Below are positions 5,799 through 7,396 of a stretch of DNA of 7,396 nucleotides, one piece after another (position 1 is the first letter of the stretch; every line of letters starts with the position of its first letter). The DNA comes from Actinobacteria bacterium ADurb.Bin346 (GTDB lineage: Bacteria; Actinomycetota; Humimicrobiia; Humimicrobiales; Humimicrobiaceae): contig MWAX01000083.1 of the NCBI GenBank assembly GCA_002068775.1, positions 1-7,396 on the forward strand, read 5' to 3'. Position numbers and translations under genes: made by a program. The notes beneath the pieces were generated by a model. That model was given only the letters and a program-made list of their open reading frames with translations, was not told the DNA's origin and searched no databases.

Positions 5799-7396
5799 AT
5801 GAAAAGAGAAAAAAAACAAAATCAGTTAAAGCAGGAAGAAAACGAAAAAGAAACAACCAGACCGGATATCATCCCGGATACCAAGCCTGATACTAAGCTG
5901 GATACAAAGCCTGATACCATGCCGGATATAAATGATGGTTCCGGCTCAACACAGGCTGTAAAGCCTGCAAAAAAAGGCTGGAAGGGCCTAAGAACATATA
6001 AAAAAGTGCTTATCATCCTGTTTTCCATACTGTTTCTCCTTGCCGCCAGCGGAGCGTGCTTCTTCTATTATTATATAAACAGCGCAAACAAAACTTTAAA
6101 TTCCGGGACCACTACTCAGATACAGGAGATACTTGCACCTGTTGAAGCTCCGGAAGCGCCAGTTACAATCCTTTTGCTCGGTCGCGACACAAGAGACTCA
6201 GAAACTGATATAGGCAGGGCAGATACAATAATGCTGCTGCATATAAATCCTGCAGAAGGAAGAGCAGCCCTTCTTTCAATCCCCAGGGACACTTATGTGG
6301 ATATTCCCGGCCATGGCAAGAATAAAATAAATGCAGCTTATGCTTATGGCGGGGAAGAGCTTATGATTAAGACAGTCTCCAGTTTTTTGGGCGCTGTGAT
6401 AAATCATTACATTACCATAGATTTTGAAGGTTTTGTCAAACTCATAGATGAACTTGGAGGGGTTGACGTGCAGATAGACAGGCCGATCCTTGACCCCAAA
6501 ACAGGTGCATATTTTGCTGCAGGAGCACACCATTTTACGGGAGAACAGGCGCTGGCGTTTACCCGGAGCAGGTCCACTGAATTTGGGGATATCGGAAGAA
6601 TACAGAGACAGCAGCTTGTATTAAAAGAGCTTGTAAAACAAAAACTTGATTTAAAATATATTTCCAGCATCAATGATTATTTTCGGATACTTGTGGACAA
6701 TGTAAGGACTGATATCGACATTATGACAATAGCATCCTATGCAAAGTCCGCGCTTGCTTTTGGAACCGATAATATAAGCTCTTCAATCATCCCGTCTCAT
6801 CCTGAGTGGATCGAAAATAACACAGTAAGCGTGCTCATTCCCGACACTGAAGAAGCTCAGGCAATGTGGCAGAGAATAATATTCGGAAGACCTGCCAGCA
6901 GATATGGCATAGAATATATCTCAGGAACAGAAAGCATACCTGAATCCATGGTCAAAGATAAACTCTATAAAGCAGCAATAAAAGTAAAAAATACAGGAGC
7001 TGAGGAATGGGTAAGGGGCGGCGAAAAGCCATTTTACCTGAGCTATCACTGGCTGGATTTTGATACTAAAAAAGCGGTTGTTTTTGACGGGGAAAGAACG
7101 CTGCTTTCCCAGGATAAAGTGGCGCCTGGCGAAGAGATAGACCTGAGCCTGCAGGTTTTGTCACCCCCCGTTCCCGGGCAGTATATTCTTCAAATAGATA
7201 TGGTCCACGAGGGCATGACATGGTTTTCTTTTCAGGGCGTACCGCCTCTTGAGAAATATGTATCAGTAAATATTGATTATGCAGCATCATACAATGATGG
7301 CGGCTCCACGCCAAATAAGGTCGAGCCCGGCCAGGAGTTTGTCACTTATGTCACTGTAACAAATAATGGATTTATGACGTGGGAAAATAATGTGGT
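5799..7396 (+). CDS. LytR-CpsA-Psr cell-wall ligase with C-terminal Ig-like repeats (3' end outside window)
   Basis: At least 532 residues are in view, still open at the window end. LCP enzymes move lipid-linked anionic polymers or capsule onto peptidoglycan outside the membrane. The protein starts with a lysine-rich cytoplasmic tail (1-69) holding a PDTK repeat. One membrane helix (about 70-93) follows, then an extracellular linker and the LCP domain (about 122-345). LCP residues seen are LLLGRDTR (126-133), R140 and D142 in GRADT, SIPRDTYVDIP with R163/D164, N178 in KINAAYAYGG, and the arginine-rich TRSRSTEFGDIGRIQRQQ (255-272). After it, residues about 382-490 form an Ig-like module with a KVKNTGAEEW start, LSYHWLD, dGERTLL, VAPGE and PPVPGQYILQIDMVHEGMTWF. 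A second copy begins near 505 (VEPGQEFVTYVTVTNNGFMTW) and is cut by the window end. The ATG follows an in-frame stop at 5790 and has no clear ribosome binding site; only a TTG directly before it competes as start. Confidence 0.93.
   Translation, partial: MKREKKQNQLKQEENEKETTRPDIIPDTKPDTKLDTKPDTMPDINDGSGSTQAVKPAKKGWKGLRTYKKVLIILFSILFLLAASGACFFYYYINSANKTLNSGTTTQIQEILAPVEAPEAPVTILLLGRDTRDSETDIGRADTIMLLHINPAEGRAALLSIPRDTYVDIPGHGKNKINAAYAYGGEELMIKTVSSFLGAVINHYITIDFEGFVKLIDELGGVDVQIDRPILDPKTGAYFAAGAHHFTGEQALAFTRSRSTEFGDIGRIQRQQLVLKELVKQKLDLKYISSINDYFRILVDNVRTDIDIMTIASYAKSALAFGTDNISSSIIPSHPEWIENNTVSVLIPDTEEAQAMWQRIIFGRPASRYGIEYISGTESIPESMVKDKLYKAAIKVKNTGAEEWVRGGEKPFYLSYHWLDFDTKKAVVFDGERTLLSQDKVAPGEEIDLSLQVLSPPVPGQYILQIDMVHEGMTWFSFQGVPPLEKYVSVNIDYAASYNDGGSTPNKVEPGQEFVTYVTVTNNGFMTWENNV
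5862..5930 (+). repeat. In-frame PDTK repeat coding region in the LCP cytoplasmic tail
   Basis: Residues 22-44 consist of about six four-residue units of the type P-D-T-K, with variants PDII, LDTK, PDTM and PDI. The DNA is a 12-base repeat with mostly third-base differences, so the protein pattern is kept while the DNA has diverged. It lies before the membrane helix, hence in the cytoplasm. Short tandem repeats of this kind can change copy number by slippage. Confidence 0.75.

Noticed and set aside
5822..6028. Minus-strand frame with a repetitive SGLVSGM-type protein
   Set aside because: It is the antisense shadow of the PDTK repeat in the LCP gene; the plus frame carries a clear LCP domain.
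1..7396. CRISPR arrays, tRNA or rRNA genes, insertion sequences, phage or defence genes
   Set aside because: No regularly spaced repeats, transposase-like frames, terminal inverted repeats or tRNA-like folds were seen on either strand.

Overview
The window is ordinary-looking bacterial chromosome, moderately AT-rich, with every recognisable gene on the + strand. Three things suggest an anaerobic, Gram-positive-like or other deep-branching bacterium: a LytR-CpsA-Psr (LCP) cell-wall ligase, an atp-murA gene order like that of Bacillus and mycobacteria, and frequent ATA/AGA/AGG codons with some TTG starts. This placement is an inference; nothing here fixes a phylum.

Layout. Positions 2-202 hold the 3' end of a probable glycogen synthase. 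It overlaps by four bases (ATGA) a soluble GAF-PAS sensor histidine kinase (199-2013), which is followed by a stand-alone receiver-domain response regulator (2033-2389). After a 94-base gap comes a GalT-type galactose-1-phosphate uridylyltransferase (2484-3500, TTG start with a strong ribosome binding site). Next is a four-helix membrane protein that looks like AtpI (3531-3950). Then comes the first part only of ATP synthase subunit a (3972-4187), which stops right after its first membrane helix and the VPGK motif. About 100 bases later lies a complete murA (4294-5589). A 209-base intergenic region carries a good sigma-70 type promoter and an 11-base direct repeat. It leads into a large LCP protein (5799 to beyond the window end) that carries Ig-like repeats after its catalytic domain.

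How the genes fit together. The left part joins storage-polysaccharide synthesis, sugar-nucleotide exchange and a cytoplasmic two-component pair, probably one transcript or two. The right part is cell-wall synthesis: MurA makes the first committed peptidoglycan precursor, and the LCP protein probably attaches a secondary polymer to peptidoglycan.

Most notable observation. In many Gram-positive bacteria the ATP synthase operon (atpI-B-E-F-H-A-G-D-C) lies just upstream of murA. Here atpI and the first part of atpB lie directly upstream of murA, and everything from mid-atpB through atpC is missing. This looks like the scar of a deletion that removed nearly the whole F1Fo ATP synthase, or else an assembly collapse exactly there. 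The LCP protein with tandem Ig-like domains and the kinase with a degenerate ATP-binding G1 box are secondary points of interest.
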